Origin: Flagellimonas beolgyonensis
GTDB taxonomy: Bacteria > Bacteroidota > Bacteroidia > Flavobacteriales > Flavobacteriaceae
Assembly: GCF_003992615.1 (NCBI RefSeq)
Contig: NZ_RZMY01000018.1
Location: 1 to 64,000 of the forward strand
Reading direction: 5' to 3'
DNA: 64,000 bases
Shown here: piece after piece, positions 25,136 through 34,740 of the stretch
Position numbering within the stretch: the first letter of the stretch is position 1
How the letters are laid out: each line of letters opens with the position of its first letter
Position numbers and translations under genes: made by a program
Notes under the pieces: model-generated
What the model was told of the DNA's origin: nothing
Database searches by the model: none
The model's input: only the letters and a program-made list of their open reading frames with translations

Positions 25136-26134
25136 ATGAAAAAAATCACCAAAGAAGTTTACCTAAAATGGTATGAGGACATGTTGTTCTGGAGGAAATT
25201 CGAGGACAAATTGGCCGCTGTATATATTCAACAAAAAGTAAGGGGCTTTCTCCATTTGTACAATGGGCAGGAGGCCGTTCTGGCAGGTGCCTTGCATGCC
25301 ATGGACCTTACCAAGGACCGTATGATCACTGCATACAGGAACCACGTGCAGCCCATTGGAATGGGTGTGGATCCCAGAAAAGTAATGGCCGAATTGTATG
25401 GAAAGGTAACCGGGACTTCCAAGGGAATGGGAGGTTCCATGCATATTTTCTCCAAAGAGCACCGTTTTTATGGTGGTCACGGTATCGTGGGTGGACAAAT
25501 TCCATTGGGCGCCGGATTGGCATTTGCCGATAAGTATTTTAAACGCGATTCTGTTACCCTTTGTTATATGGGTGATGGTGCGGTAAGACAAGGTTCGTTG
25601 CACGAGTCGTTCAATTTGGCCATGCTTTGGCAGTTGCCCGTGGTTTTCATCTGTGAGAACAACGGTTATGCTATGGGAACATCAGTGGCTCGTACCGCAT
25701 ACACCACGGATATCTGGAAATTGGGCTTGGGCTACGAAATGCCCTGTGGTCCTGTTGACGGAATGGATCCAGCTGCTGTTGCCAAGGAAATGGACAAGGC
25801 CATTGAACGCGCAAGATCGGGCGGTGGACCAACTTTCCTTGAAATGAAAACGTACCGTTACCGCGGTCATTCCATGTCCGATGCACAGCATTACAGAACC
25901 AAGGAAGAAGTAGAGGAGTACAAAAAAATAGATCCCATCACACAGGTTAAGGACGTCATTTTGGAAAAAGGTTATGCCTCCGAAGATGAGATAAAGGTTA
26001 TTGACAAGCGTGTGAAGGCATTGGTGGATGAGTGTGAAAAATTTGCGGAAGAATCCGATTTCCCACCGATCGAACAATTGTACGACGTTGTTTACGAACA
26101 AGAAGACTATCCATTTTTATCACATAAATTATAG
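25136..26134 (+). CDS. pdhA: Pyruvate dehydrogenase E1 component, alpha subunit
   Basis: With the ATG at 25136 (MKKITKEVYLKWYEDM) it is 332 residues. The thiamine diphosphate motif runs from GDGAVRQGSLHESFNLA to ENNGYAMGT, and the phosphorylation-loop equivalent YRYRGHSMSD is present. PdhA decarboxylates pyruvate with PdhB. The E1 beta gene is not here; pdhC follows 4 bases later, an arrangement usual in Flavobacteriia with pdhB elsewhere. An upstream frame to 25091 lacks family similarity. Confidence 0.95.
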   Translation: MKKITKEVYLKWYEDMLFWRKFEDKLAAVYIQQKVRGFLHLYNGQEAVLAGALHAMDLTKDRMITAYRNHVQPIGMGVDPRKVMAELYGKVTGTSKGMGGSMHIFSKEHRFYGGHGIVGGQIPLGAGLAFADKYFKRDSVTLCYMGDGAVRQGSLHESFNLAMLWQLPVVFICENNGYAMGTSVARTAYTTDIWKLGLGYEMPCGPVDGMDPAAVAKEMDKAIERARSGGGPTFLEMKTYRYRGHSMSDAQHYRTKEEVEEYKKIDPITQVKDVILEKGYASEDEIKVIDKRVKALVDECEKFAEESDFPPIEQLYDVVYEQEDYPFLSHKL

Positions 26135-26138
26135 CTAG

Positions 26139-27776
26139 ATGGCAGAAGTAATCACCATGCCTAGATTGAGCGATACCATGGAGGAAGGTACCGTGGCAAA
26201 ATGGCTCAAAAAAGTAGGGGACAAAGTTGAAGAAGGAGATATATTGGCCGAAATCGAGACCGATAAGGCTACCATGGAGTTTGAATCCTTTCACGAAGGA
26301 ACGCTTCTTCATATTGGGATCCAAGAGGGCGATGGTGCCCCGGTGGACTCCCTGTTGGCCATCATTGGTGATGAAGGGGAAGATATTTCTTCATTGTTGA
26401 ACGGAAGTGACGCAGCTCCTGCTGCGGAAGATAAAAAGGAAGAACCAGCTCCAAAAGCAGAGGCTAAACCTGCCGCTGCCGGTTCGTCAGCTGCCATTCC
26501 TGAAGGAGTGGAAATTGTGACCATGCCCCGATTGAGCGATACCATGGAAGAAGGAACCGTGGCCAGTTGGTTGAAGAAGGTAGGCGATAAAGTGGAAGAA
26601 GGCGATATTTTGGCCGAGATCGAAACGGACAAGGCCACCATGGAATTTGAATCCTTCTATTCTGGAACGTTACTCCATATAGGCATTCAGGAAGGGGAAG
26701 GTGCCCCGGTTGATTCCCTTTTGGCCATCATTGGTCCCGAAGGAACAGATGTGGATGCCGTATTGAAAGCACAAGCAGGCGGTGGATCATCCGCAGACAG
26801 TACAGCAACCGAAACCAAGGCCGAGGAGCCCACAAAAACGGAAGCCTCAGCCCCAACTGAAACCGTAACCACTACCAATGACGGTCAACGCATATTCGCC
26901 TCCCCATTGGCTAAGAAAATAGCCAGTGACAAAGGCATCAACTTGGCCGATGTGAAAGGTTCCGGTGACCACGGTAGAATTGTGAAGAAAGACGTAGAGA
27001 ACTACCAACCTTCCAAAACTGCCTCCGCGCCAGCTGCCGCTGCAACTGAAACGGCTGCTGCCCCAGTAGCTCCAATTTCCTTGCCAGTTGGCGAAGAAAG
27101 TATGGAGGAAGTAAAAAATTCAACCATGCGTAAGGTGATTGCCAAGCGTTTGGGTGAATCCAAATTCTCCGCACCACATTACTATTTGACCATTGAGGTG
27201 GATATGGACAATGCCAAGGCTTCACGTGCTCAGATCAATGAGTTGCCCGATACCAAGGTATCGTTCAACGATATGGTCCTAAAGGCATGTGCCATGGCAC
27301 TTAAAAAGCACCCACAGGTAAATACCTCATGGAACGGGGATACCACGGTGTACAAGCACCATGTGCACATGGGTGTTGCCGTGGCCGTGGATGAAGGCTT
27401 GGTGGTACCGGTAATCAAATTTGCCGATCAATTGACATTGTCCCAATTGGGTACTGCCGTCAAGGATTTGGCAGGACGTGCCAGAACCAAAAAGATCAAA
27501 CCTGACGAAATGGAGGGCAGTACATTTACCGTATCCAATCTGGGCATGTTCGGTATTTTGGAGTTCACCTCCATTATCAATCAACCCAACTCAGCAATTT
27601 TGTCGGTAGGGGCAATTGTGGACAAGCCAGTGGTAAAAAATGGCCAGATCGTAGTGGGAAGCACCATGAAGATTACCTTGGCCTGTGACCACAGAACAGT
27701 GGACGGTGCCACAGGGGCCCAGTTCCTTCAAACATTGAGGGCTTATCTGGAAAACCCTGTGACCATGTTGGCATAA
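26139..27776 (+). CDS. pdhC: Dihydrolipoamide acetyltransferase (pyruvate dehydrogenase E2)
   Basis: A 545-residue E2 protein with two N-terminal lipoyl domains, nearly identical to each other, each with EIETDKATMEFESF and the lysine to be lipoylated. Ala/Pro-rich linkers follow, then a peripheral subunit-binding domain (FASPLAKKIASDKGINL at about 250) and the acetyltransferase domain with the active-site CDHRTVDGATGAQF near the end. It forms the core of the pyruvate dehydrogenase complex. The gene follows pdhA by 4 bases and ends in a terminator. Confidence 0.95.
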   Translation: MAEVITMPRLSDTMEEGTVAKWLKKVGDKVEEGDILAEIETDKATMEFESFHEGTLLHIGIQEGDGAPVDSLLAIIGDEGEDISSLLNGSDAAPAAEDKKEEPAPKAEAKPAAAGSSAAIPEGVEIVTMPRLSDTMEEGTVASWLKKVGDKVEEGDILAEIETDKATMEFESFYSGTLLHIGIQEGEGAPVDSLLAIIGPEGTDVDAVLKAQAGGGSSADSTATETKAEEPTKTEASAPTETVTTTNDGQRIFASPLAKKIASDKGINLADVKGSGDHGRIVKKDVENYQPSKTASAPAAAATETAAAPVAPISLPVGEESMEEVKNSTMRKVIAKRLGESKFSAPHYYLTIEVDMDNAKASRAQINELPDTKVSFNDMVLKACAMALKKHPQVNTSWNGDTTVYKHHVHMGVAVAVDEGLVVPVIKFADQLTLSQLGTAVKDLAGRARTKKIKPDEMEGSTFTVSNLGMFGILEFTSIINQPNSAILSVGAIVDKPVVKNGQIVVGSTMKITLACDHRTVDGATGAQFLQTLRAYLENPVTMLA

Positions 27777-27826
27777 AATCACTTCATCGATTGTCGGTTC
27801 AATAGCAGTCGAGAACGTAATAATGG

Positions 27827-27853
27827 AAGCATCCTTTTTAGGATGCTTTTTTT
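27827..27853 (+). terminator. Rho-independent terminator after pdhC
   Basis: AAGCATCC and GGATGCTT form an 8-bp stem around TTTTTA, followed by a T run. Confidence 0.85.
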
Positions 27854-27882
27854 ATCTTTAGAAAATGCAAAAAACGATAGAC

Positions 27883-28863
27883 ATGAAAATTGTATGGTAT
27901 AGTTTGGTAGCCCTGTTCGCATTGAACTGCGGAACAACGCAGGTGGCCCAACCGGCTGGGGAACCCATTTCCGAAACAACAAAGACTACAACTCCGTTTA
28001 CCGATGCCGGGCGTATTGGGGAAATGATGCATTATTTGGCTTCCAACGATATGAAGGGCCGGGATACCGGAAGTGAGGGTATCGAAATGGCAGCCAAGTA
28101 CATTGAAAACTATTTCCGTTCGTATGGTTTAAAGCCCTATTTTGAAGCGTATCGGGATACCCTGTCCAATTTTAAAAAGCCGGCATACAACATTGTGGGT
28201 GTTGTGGAAGGGTCCGATCCCGAATTGAAAAAGGAGTTTATTGTAATCGGGGCACATTACGATCATATTGGGATCATAGACATGGAAAACGGAGATGCCA
28301 TTGCCAATGGAGCCAATGACAATGCTTCGGGAACAACGACAGTTCTGGAATTAGCCCGATACTTTGGAAAGCAGAAAACCAATAAACGCACGATCATCTT
28401 TGCTTTGTTCAGCGCGGAGGAAAAAGGACTGCTTGGGGCCAAGCATTTGGCGAAAAAGCTTAAGGAGGCAGATTTGAATCTCTATACCATGCTCAATTTT
28501 GAGATGACAGGCGTTCCAATGATTGGCAAGGATTATTTTATGTACATCACAGGCTACAATAGATCCAACTTGGCTGAAGTAAGCAACACCTATGCAAAGG
28601 AAAACCTGATAGGTTTTTTGCCTACCGCCAAGGAATACAACCTGTACCAACGGTCGGACAATTATGCATTCCACCAAGAATTTGGAGTACCGTCCCATAC
28701 CTTCTGTACGTTCGATTTCACCAATTTTAACCATTACCACAAAGTGGGTGATGAACCGGACCTAATGGATTTTGAGCACATGGCCAAGGTGGTGAACAAG
28801 ATGATTCCGGTGTTGGAAGGTATTGCCAATGCACCCATTCAGGAGATTAAGCTAAGTGAATAG
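27883..28863 (+). CDS. M28-family zinc peptidase lipoprotein
   Basis: With the ATG at 27883 it starts MKIVWYSLVALFALNC, a lipoprotein signal; the ATG at 27865 adds six residues. The two-zinc M28 site is complete: GAHYDH (His), NGANDNASGT (bridging Asp), SAEEKGLLG (catalytic Glu and ligand), NFEMTG and VPSHTF (His). It is probably an aminopeptidase or glutaminyl-cyclase-like enzyme in the periplasm or on the cell surface. It follows the pdhC terminator and is separated from the SDR by repeats. Confidence 0.88.
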   Translation: MKIVWYSLVALFALNCGTTQVAQPAGEPISETTKTTTPFTDAGRIGEMMHYLASNDMKGRDTGSEGIEMAAKYIENYFRSYGLKPYFEAYRDTLSNFKKPAYNIVGVVEGSDPELKKEFIVIGAHYDHIGIIDMENGDAIANGANDNASGTTTVLELARYFGKQKTNKRTIIFALFSAEEKGLLGAKHLAKKLKEADLNLYTMLNFEMTGVPMIGKDYFMYITGYNRSNLAEVSNTYAKENLIGFLPTAKEYNLYQRSDNYAFHQEFGVPSHTFCTFDFTNFNHYHKVGDEPDLMDFEHMAKVVNKMIPVLEGIANAPIQEIKLSE

Positions 28864-28865
28864 GT

Positions 28866-29040
28866 GTCATTTCGAACCTCTTGTAAAGGTTGGGAAATCC
28901 ACATATCAGGTGTTGGAAGTATTGGGAATGGAGAAAGGTAAAGTCTGGAGTTTTTCATGGCTATTCGTGCCATAAGTGTAGAGCAAAATAGAAATAAACA
29001 ATTGGTATTGGATTCCTGCCTTCGCAGGAATGACAAACTA
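28866..29040. repeat. Two REP-like elements in a spacer
   Basis: The left element reads gtcatttcgaacctcttgta and ends ggttgggaaatcc. The right is a hairpin, ATTCCTGC-CTTC-GCAGGAAT (29012-29031), followed by GAC. Both have the gtcat...gaatcc form of small repeats scattered in Flavobacteriia spacers. No gene is seen. Confidence 0.5.
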
Positions 29041-29048
29041 TAATTACA

Positions 29049-29726
29049 ATGGCAAATATTATCATCACGGGAACCAGTAGGGGAATAGGATTGGAATTGG
29101 TCAAATTGTTTGCCCAAGCAGGCCATCAGGTACTGGCCTTGTCACGGAATGCCAAACCGGTATTGGAGTTGGGATTATCCAATGTACATGCGTTTTCGTT
29201 CGATTTGGGCAATCCAACCGATTTTGAAAAGGTCAAAGAATTTCTGAAACAATGGCATGTGGTGGATGTGCTCATCAACAATGCGGGAAAATTGGTGAAC
29301 AAACCCTTTGAAGAAATCACAGCGGACGAATTCGAGGCCGTTTACAAAGTAAACGTGTTCGGTGTGGCGGAAATCACCAAAACGGTACTGCCCCAAATGG
29401 GCAAGAACGGGCATGTGGTCACCATCAGTTCCATGGGGGGCGTTCAGGGCAGTGTAAAGTTTCCGGGATTGTCCGCGTATAGTTCCAGCAAAGGAGCAGT
29501 GATTACGTTGACCGAACTCTGGGCCGAAGAGTTCAAGGACACAGGTCCCAGTTTCAATGTGTTGGCTTTGGGAGCCGTGCAAACGGAAATGCTGGAAGAG
29601 GCTTTTCCGGGATACCAAGCTCCGGTAACGGCTGTGGAAATGGCCACCTACATCAAAGATTTTGCCTTGAATGGAAAAAAACTATACAATGGAAAGTTGT
29701 TACAGGTGAGCAATAGTACGCCTTGA
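29049..29726 (+). CDS. Short-chain dehydrogenase/reductase
   Basis: A 225-residue classical SDR. The cofactor loop is ITGTSRGIGLEL, the structural motif is LINNAGKL, and the catalytic residues are Ser in VTISSMGG and YSSSK (YxxxK). The length is typical, and the substrate cannot be read from the sequence. It stands alone between a repeat-bearing spacer and a convergent gene of unknown function, so no pathway is suggested by the neighbours. Confidence 0.85.
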   Translation: MANIIITGTSRGIGLELVKLFAQAGHQVLALSRNAKPVLELGLSNVHAFSFDLGNPTDFEKVKEFLKQWHVVDVLINNAGKLVNKPFEEITADEFEAVYKVNVFGVAEITKTVLPQMGKNGHVVTISSMGGVQGSVKFPGLSAYSSSKGAVITLTELWAEEFKDTGPSFNVLALGAVQTEMLEEAFPGYQAPVTAVEMATYIKDFALNGKKLYNGKLLQVSNSTP

Positions 29727-29732
29727 TATTTT

Positions 29733-30665
29733 TTAGCATGTTGGGATGAAGTATTTTCCCATAAGAATAAATTCTTTAAAGGATTGGGGTTTTGGATTTT
29801 CTTTAGAATCATCCTTTTGGATGTTAAGAAACTCAAACCTATTTGTGTCTCCGTTCCACTTTAAAGAAAAACTTGTGAAATCAACCTGCTTATTTACATC
29901 ATATATATTTTTTAATAGGAATAGTTTTTCGGAAAGTTCATCAAGTGATTTGACGGGCCATGGTCCTTCTTCGTTGATTTCCAACTTAAGTATGTTTTTG
30001 TCATTTACGGAAATTTCATCAAACTTCTTATTTAATAAGTAGTCGATTGTGGAATCATCTGTTAGCTTTAAAATAACCTCCTTGGTTTTGACAAGTACTT
30101 CACTATTGATTGAATTGCCTTCGAGCCTGATGGTTGAGGGTAGAATCAATGATGGGTGCTCTATAAAATTTCCAAAAGGAATCAATGTTAAGTATACAAA
30201 AATCTCATCGCCATTAACAGGTATCTCAACATTTAAGGTATAAATAGCAAAGTCTATTTCAGAAGATATTTTTCCATCATTGGTGAAGGATTCGAGTGAA
30301 AATATTTCTGATGGCAAAATGCTATAAATAGATTTATTGGAGTGGATTCCTTTTGACATGTCACAACCGTTTTCTTCCTGCATGATCAACGTATAGTCTT
30401 CAGTGTCACCAAACGCTTTGATGGTAGAAGAACAATAGCAGTCGCAAGTCGGAAAGTTGCCTGATATGGATAAATATTCACCGGTGTACTGTATGGAAAA
30501 ATTACCGGGTTCCGTGACATTTATCGTTACTCCATCTTCATTGTTTTGATCGAGCGTAAAACAGCTTTGTAACTCCCATAGATGTGAGCCGGATATTTGG
30601 CCATGCCCATTAAAAATTGGAAATTCTAGAATTAGCAAAAGGAGAAGTAATTGTTTACGATTCAT
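29733..30665 (-). CDS. Secreted protein of unknown function
   Basis: A 310-residue exported protein (signal peptide about 1-22, ending NGHGQ). The N-terminal part has beta strands with a cysteine cluster, FPTCDCYCSS, and more cysteines at CDMSKG and the extreme C-terminus (IPTC), suggesting disulfides. It is more AT-rich than its neighbours, perhaps a recent arrival. I recognise no family. It is convergent with the SDR, 6 bases apart, and has 136 bases before the divergent sprT-like gene. Confidence 0.6.
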   Translation of the reverse strand: MNRKQLLLLLLILEFPIFNGHGQISGSHLWELQSCFTLDQNNEDGVTINVTEPGNFSIQYTGEYLSISGNFPTCDCYCSSTIKAFGDTEDYTLIMQEENGCDMSKGIHSNKSIYSILPSEIFSLESFTNDGKISSEIDFAIYTLNVEIPVNGDEIFVYLTLIPFGNFIEHPSLILPSTIRLEGNSINSEVLVKTKEVILKLTDDSTIDYLLNKKFDEISVNDKNILKLEINEEGPWPVKSLDELSEKLFLLKNIYDVNKQVDFTSFSLKWNGDTNRFEFLNIQKDDSKENPKPQSFKEFILMGKYFIPTC

Positions 30666-30801
30666 AAATTTTAAGTCTGAAATGATAATTTCTGTGGTTA
30701 ACTAGCCCAATTCTGATACGTTAAGCCCAATTAAAGATGTTAAATTTGGTTGGGCAAAAGCCTTAATAATTGATGAATGGCTAATTTCGTTTGACGAATC
30801 C

Positions 30802-31419
30802 ATGAACACTACTCTTCAAAAATATTTACCCGAACGTGCCGTAGATCCCTGTTTTGAACTCATCAAAACACATGGGGTGCATTTGAAAATTGTGGACCAT
30901 AGAGTAACACGGCATGGGGATTACCGGAAAATGCCCAATGGGTTGCACCTGATCACTGTCAATGCATCTTTGAACAAGTATCGTTTTCTGATCACGCTTA
31001 TCCATGAAATCGCCCATTTGGTGGCCATAGAGACCTATGGTCGTCGCATAAAACCCCACGGTACCGAATGGAAACGTACCTTTCAACATTTAATGGTTCC
31101 ATTTATCCGGCCAGAGGTGTTTCCCATGCAATTATTGCCTATTATTGCGAACCATTTTAAGAACCCAAAGGCCAGTAGCAGCACCGATGCCCGATTGTCC
31201 ATTGCCCTAAAGGCTTTTGATGAAAAAGAACGGAACAACAGCTATGTCTATGAACTTCCGTTTGGAAGTGTTTTTAGACTGTATAATGGCAAGTTGTTCC
31301 AAAAAGGGGAACGCAAGGTGAAACGGTACGAATGTGTCGAACTTTCATCGGGACGGGTATATTTGTTTCAACCGAATGCCGAAGTGGAATTGGTGAGGGA
31401 TGCAGCCTCAGGAAATTGA
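30802..31419 (+). CDS. SprT-like zinc metalloprotease-domain protein
   Basis: A 205-residue protein with the SprT signature LIHEIAHLVAIETYG (HExxH) followed by KPHGTEWKRTFQHLM (the third ligand region). The C-terminal part has KRYECVELSSGRVYLF, where a zinc ribbon lies in other members, though only one Cys is kept here. SprT-like proteins are linked to DNA-protein crosslink repair in eukaryotes; bacterial roles are poorly known. The mannose-1-phosphate guanylyltransferase gene follows closely. Confidence 0.85.
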   Translation: MNTTLQKYLPERAVDPCFELIKTHGVHLKIVDHRVTRHGDYRKMPNGLHLITVNASLNKYRFLITLIHEIAHLVAIETYGRRIKPHGTEWKRTFQHLMVPFIRPEVFPMQLLPIIANHFKNPKASSSTDARLSIALKAFDEKERNNSYVYELPFGSVFRLYNGKLFQKGERKVKRYECVELSSGRVYLFQPNAEVELVRDAASGN

Positions 31420-31432
31420 AAAATTACAAAGA

Positions 31433-32512
31433 ATGAACCAAAATTATTATGCCGTATTGATGGCAGGAGGGGTGGGATCTCGATTCTGGCCCGTAAGTAC
31501 AACCGCAAACCCTAAACAGTTCCACGACATGCTGGGGAGTGGCAAGACCCTAATTCAAAAGACCTTTGATCGGTTGAACCGTTTTATTCCCACGGAAAAT
31601 ATCTTGATATTGACCAATGAGCGGTACAATGATTTGGTATTGGAACAATTACCAAAGGTAAAACCCGATCAAGTCGTGTTGGAACCCGCCATGCGAAATA
31701 CAGCCCCATGTATTTTGTACGCTTCCCTTAAAATTCAGAAGATGAACCCGAATGCGGTGATGATCGTGGCGCCCAGCGACCACTGGATCGAGGATGAGGA
31801 TGCATTCGAAAACGATGTGATAGCTTGTTTCGATAAGTGTGAAAAGGAGAACGTGCTTTGTACATTGGGGATCCAACCCACTTTTCCCAATACAGGATTT
31901 GGCTACATCGAATTTGAAAAAGGAAGTGACCAAAAATTGAAAAAAGTGTCCCAATTTCGGGAAAAGCCCGATTATGAAACAGCGAAGGAATTTTTGGCCC
32001 AAGGCAATTTCCTTTGGAATGCCGGGATTTTCATGTGGAGTGTGGAAACCATTGTGAACGCTTTTAAGAACTATCAGCCCTCACAATACGAATTGTTTGG
32101 CGGTGGCATTTCCTGTTACAATACGCAAGAAGAGCGTGCTTTTATACAGGAAAACTATGCGAAGGCCGACAACATTTCCATAGATTATGCTATCTTGGAA
32201 CAGTCCGACGCCATTTACACCCTGCCCGCTACCTTCGATTGGAATGATCTGGGAACCTGGGGGGCACTGTACGATAAACTGGATAAGGATGCATCGGACA
32301 ATGCCGTGGTGAATGCACAAGTGGTCTTGGAAAACGCCAAGGGCAATATGATCCGGTCACCCAAAGGCAAAATAGTAGTTGTGGATGGGCTTGAAGATTA
32401 TATCATTGTGGATAAGGAAGAGGTGTTGTTGATTTATCCGAAGGCCAAACAACAAGATATTAAAAAGGTGTTGGGAGAAGTAAAGGACAAATTTGGCGAC
32501 CAGTTCGCATAA
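31433..32512 (+). CDS. manC: Mannose-1-phosphate guanylyltransferase
   Basis: With the ATG at 31433 (MNQNYYAVLMAGG) it is 359 residues. The nucleotide-binding signature is VLMAGGVGSRFWPVST, the FVEKP-like motif is QFREKPDYETA, and FLWNAGIFMWSV and DYAILEQ are family landmarks. The enzyme makes GDP-mannose for surface polysaccharide and glycan synthesis. It is the single-domain type, without a fused isomerase. An ATG at 31400 overlaps the sprT-like gene and is less likely. Confidence 0.92.
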   Translation: MNQNYYAVLMAGGVGSRFWPVSTTANPKQFHDMLGSGKTLIQKTFDRLNRFIPTENILILTNERYNDLVLEQLPKVKPDQVVLEPAMRNTAPCILYASLKIQKMNPNAVMIVAPSDHWIEDEDAFENDVIACFDKCEKENVLCTLGIQPTFPNTGFGYIEFEKGSDQKLKKVSQFREKPDYETAKEFLAQGNFLWNAGIFMWSVETIVNAFKNYQPSQYELFGGGISCYNTQEERAFIQENYAKADNISIDYAILEQSDAIYTLPATFDWNDLGTWGALYDKLDKDASDNAVVNAQVVLENAKGNMIRSPKGKIVVVDGLEDYIIVDKEEVLLIYPKAKQQDIKKVLGEVKDKFGDQFA

Positions 32513-32515
32513 TAT

Positions 32516-33970
32516 ATGATAGAGAACAGTTCAAAAGAGGGAGCCTCTCAGGGCCAAGATAGTGGTGAAGAGGTGAAAAAGGACCTGAAAGGACTTTTGG
32601 GCAGTGTCCGGAAGTTTCTATCGGAGCTTTTGGAAATCCGCACCAATACCGACGCTGTGGCCACCAAAGAGTCCATTACGGCGGATATTCCCTTCAAGGG
32701 GCATACGTCTTGGATTTTGGTCTGTTCCATTTTTATTGCTTCCATCGGCTTAAATGCCAATTCTACTGCAGTTGTGATCGGTGCCATGTTGATCTCGCCC
32801 CTTATGGGACCTATTTTGGGAATGGGGATGTCCTTGGCCATTAACGATATTGATACGTTGCGAAGGTCTTTGAAGAACTTTGCGGTAATGGTGGTGCTCA
32901 GTGTGATCACTGCTTTTTTGTTCTTTTACCTATTTCCATTACGGGATGAATCCTCGGAACTTTTGGCGCGAACCAAACCGGATATTCGTGATGTGCTCAT
33001 TGCCTTTTTTGGTGGACTTGCCCTTGTGATTGCCCGGGCAAAAAAGGGGACCATTGCCAGTGTTATCTTTGGTGTAGCGATTGCCACAGCTCTGATGCCG
33101 CCCCTTTGTACGGTTGGTTTCGGATTGGCCATTGGAAAGCCATGGTATGCAGCAGGGGCCATGTACTTGTTCATCATCAATACCATATTTATTGGATTGG
33201 CCACGTTCTTGGTCATCAAGTTTTTGCGTTTTCCCATGGTGCGTTACGCCAATTCCCACAGAAGGCGGCTCATTGCACGAATGGCATCCATTACCGGTAT
33301 TTTGGTAATGATTCCGGCTGGATTTACTTTTTACAAAGTATTTCAAGAATCCCTGTTCACAAAACAAGCACAGGAATTTTTAAAAGAAACCGTGGAGGTC
33401 TATCAGTTTGAAGGCGCTGGAAGATATGTGGATAACCTGACCAAGTTGGATTATGTGGACGATGGTACTTCCTTGATTGAGGTTGTGTTCATGGGCGACG
33501 AATTGGTTCCGGACAATGTCATCAATACCTGGAGGACCCAAAAGAACCAGTTTTCAAGATTGAAAAATTCTGAATTGCATATCATCCAAGGGGGTAAGGA
33601 CGACTCGGAAGAAAAGTTCAATTATGTGAGCGAACTCTACGAGAAAAACAAGGCGGAACTACTGAACAAGGATGAACAAATCCGTTTGTTGGAGGCTGAA
33701 GTGGCCACTTTGACCAAAAATGCCGGTAAGCAGATTCCATTTAGGGAAGTCAGTGCCGAGGCCAAGGCCAATTACGAGAACATTTCCGAACTGGGCTTTT
33801 CTTATCAGGTCAAAACAGATTTCAAAAAGCTGGATACAGTTCCGGTTTTTGAGGTTAAATGGAAAGAGGGGGTACGTAACAGCCAAAAGGAGGCGGATTC
33901 CAAAAAAATGCTCGCTTGGTTAAAGTTGAGAATACAGGACAGCACTTTGGTGATCAAAGAGGTGGAATAA
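32516..33970 (+). CDS. DUF389-family integral membrane protein
   Basis: A 484-residue protein. The N-terminal half holds about six membrane helices with the DUF389 landmarks GLNANSTAVVIGAMLISPLMGP and GLALVIARAKKGTIASVIFG followed by IATALMPPLCTVGFG. The C-terminal half is a soluble region with a coiled coil (about residues 375-405) and a strand-rich end. The family role is unknown. It starts 3 bases after manC and is convergent with the MlaF-like gene. Confidence 0.85.
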   Translation: MIENSSKEGASQGQDSGEEVKKDLKGLLGSVRKFLSELLEIRTNTDAVATKESITADIPFKGHTSWILVCSIFIASIGLNANSTAVVIGAMLISPLMGPILGMGMSLAINDIDTLRRSLKNFAVMVVLSVITAFLFFYLFPLRDESSELLARTKPDIRDVLIAFFGGLALVIARAKKGTIASVIFGVAIATALMPPLCTVGFGLAIGKPWYAAGAMYLFIINTIFIGLATFLVIKFLRFPMVRYANSHRRRLIARMASITGILVMIPAGFTFYKVFQESLFTKQAQEFLKETVEVYQFEGAGRYVDNLTKLDYVDDGTSLIEVVFMGDELVPDNVINTWRTQKNQFSRLKNSELHIIQGGKDDSEEKFNYVSELYEKNKAELLNKDEQIRLLEAEVATLTKNAGKQIPFREVSAEAKANYENISELGFSYQVKTDFKKLDTVPVFEVKWKEGVRNSQKEADSKKMLAWLKLRIQDSTLVIKEVE

Positions 33971-33972
33971 GC

Positions 33973-34740
33973 CTAGTTGCGCTCTTCGATATACATCTGC
34001 CGTACCTTTTTGAACAGTTCTGAGGAGTATACAAAATCGGTTACGGCCTGGTTATCGGTCTTAAAGATTTCCTTGTTGGTCCCTTCCCATTCCTTAAAAC
34101 CATTTTTTAAGAACACGATTTTTTCACCGATTTCCATCACAGAGTTCATATCGTGGGTATTGATTACCGTAGTGATATCGTATTCCTGGGTAATTTCGTG
34201 TATGAGGTTGTCGATCAAGATGGCCGTTTTGGGATCGAGGCCCGAGTTGGGTTCATCACAGAACAAGTATTTTGGATTCATCACAATGGCACGGGCTATT
34301 GCCACCCTTTTTTGCATGCCCCCCGATATTTCTGCCGGATATTTTTTGTGGGCATCGATGAGGTTCACACGTTTCAATACAAAATCGACCCGGTCCTGCA
34401 TTTCCGATTTGGACTGGTTGGTGAACATATCCAAGGGAAACATAACGTTGCCTTCCACGGTCATCGAATCGAAAAGGGCACTGCCCTGAAATACCATCCC
34501 CATCTCTTGCCGAAGGTTCCGGCGCTCCTTCGCACTTAATTCGGAATAGTACTGGCCATTATAGCAAATGTTTCCTTCATCAGGTTCAAAAAGGCCCAAC
34601 AAACACTTCAAGAAAACCGTCTTGCCCGAACCACTCTGTCCAATGATCAAGTTGGTCTTTCCTTTGTCAAAAACAGTGGAAATACCTTTAAGTACATGAT
34701 GGTCACCGAACGATTTATGTATGTTGTCTACCTCGATCAT
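33973..34740 (-). CDS. ABC ATPase of an MlaEF-type lipid transporter
   Basis: With the ATG at 34740 it is a 255-residue ABC ATPase. Walker A is IGQSGSGKTVFLK, the signature is ISGGMQKRVAIARA and Walker B is YLFCDEPNSGLDP. The wording and length fit MlaF/Ttg2A. The start overlaps the permease stop by one base (TAATG), so the two are coupled. The complex moves phospholipids between the inner and outer membranes. No MlaD-like MCE gene is beside it; it may lie elsewhere. Confidence 0.88.
   Translation of the reverse strand: MIEVDNIHKSFGDHHVLKGISTVFDKGKTNLIIGQSGSGKTVFLKCLLGLFEPDEGNICYNGQYYSELSAKERRNLRQEMGMVFQGSALFDSMTVEGNVMFPLDMFTNQSKSEMQDRVDFVLKRVNLIDAHKKYPAEISGGMQKRVAIARAIVMNPKYLFCDEPNSGLDPKTAILIDNLIHEITQEYDITTVINTHDMNSVMEIGEKIVFLKNGFKEWEGTNKEIFKTDNQAVTDFVYSSELFKKVRQMYIEERN

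Noticed and set aside
25084..26134. Missing pdhB as a disrupted complex
   Set aside because: pdhA directly followed by pdhC is usual in Flavobacteriia, with E1 beta elsewhere.
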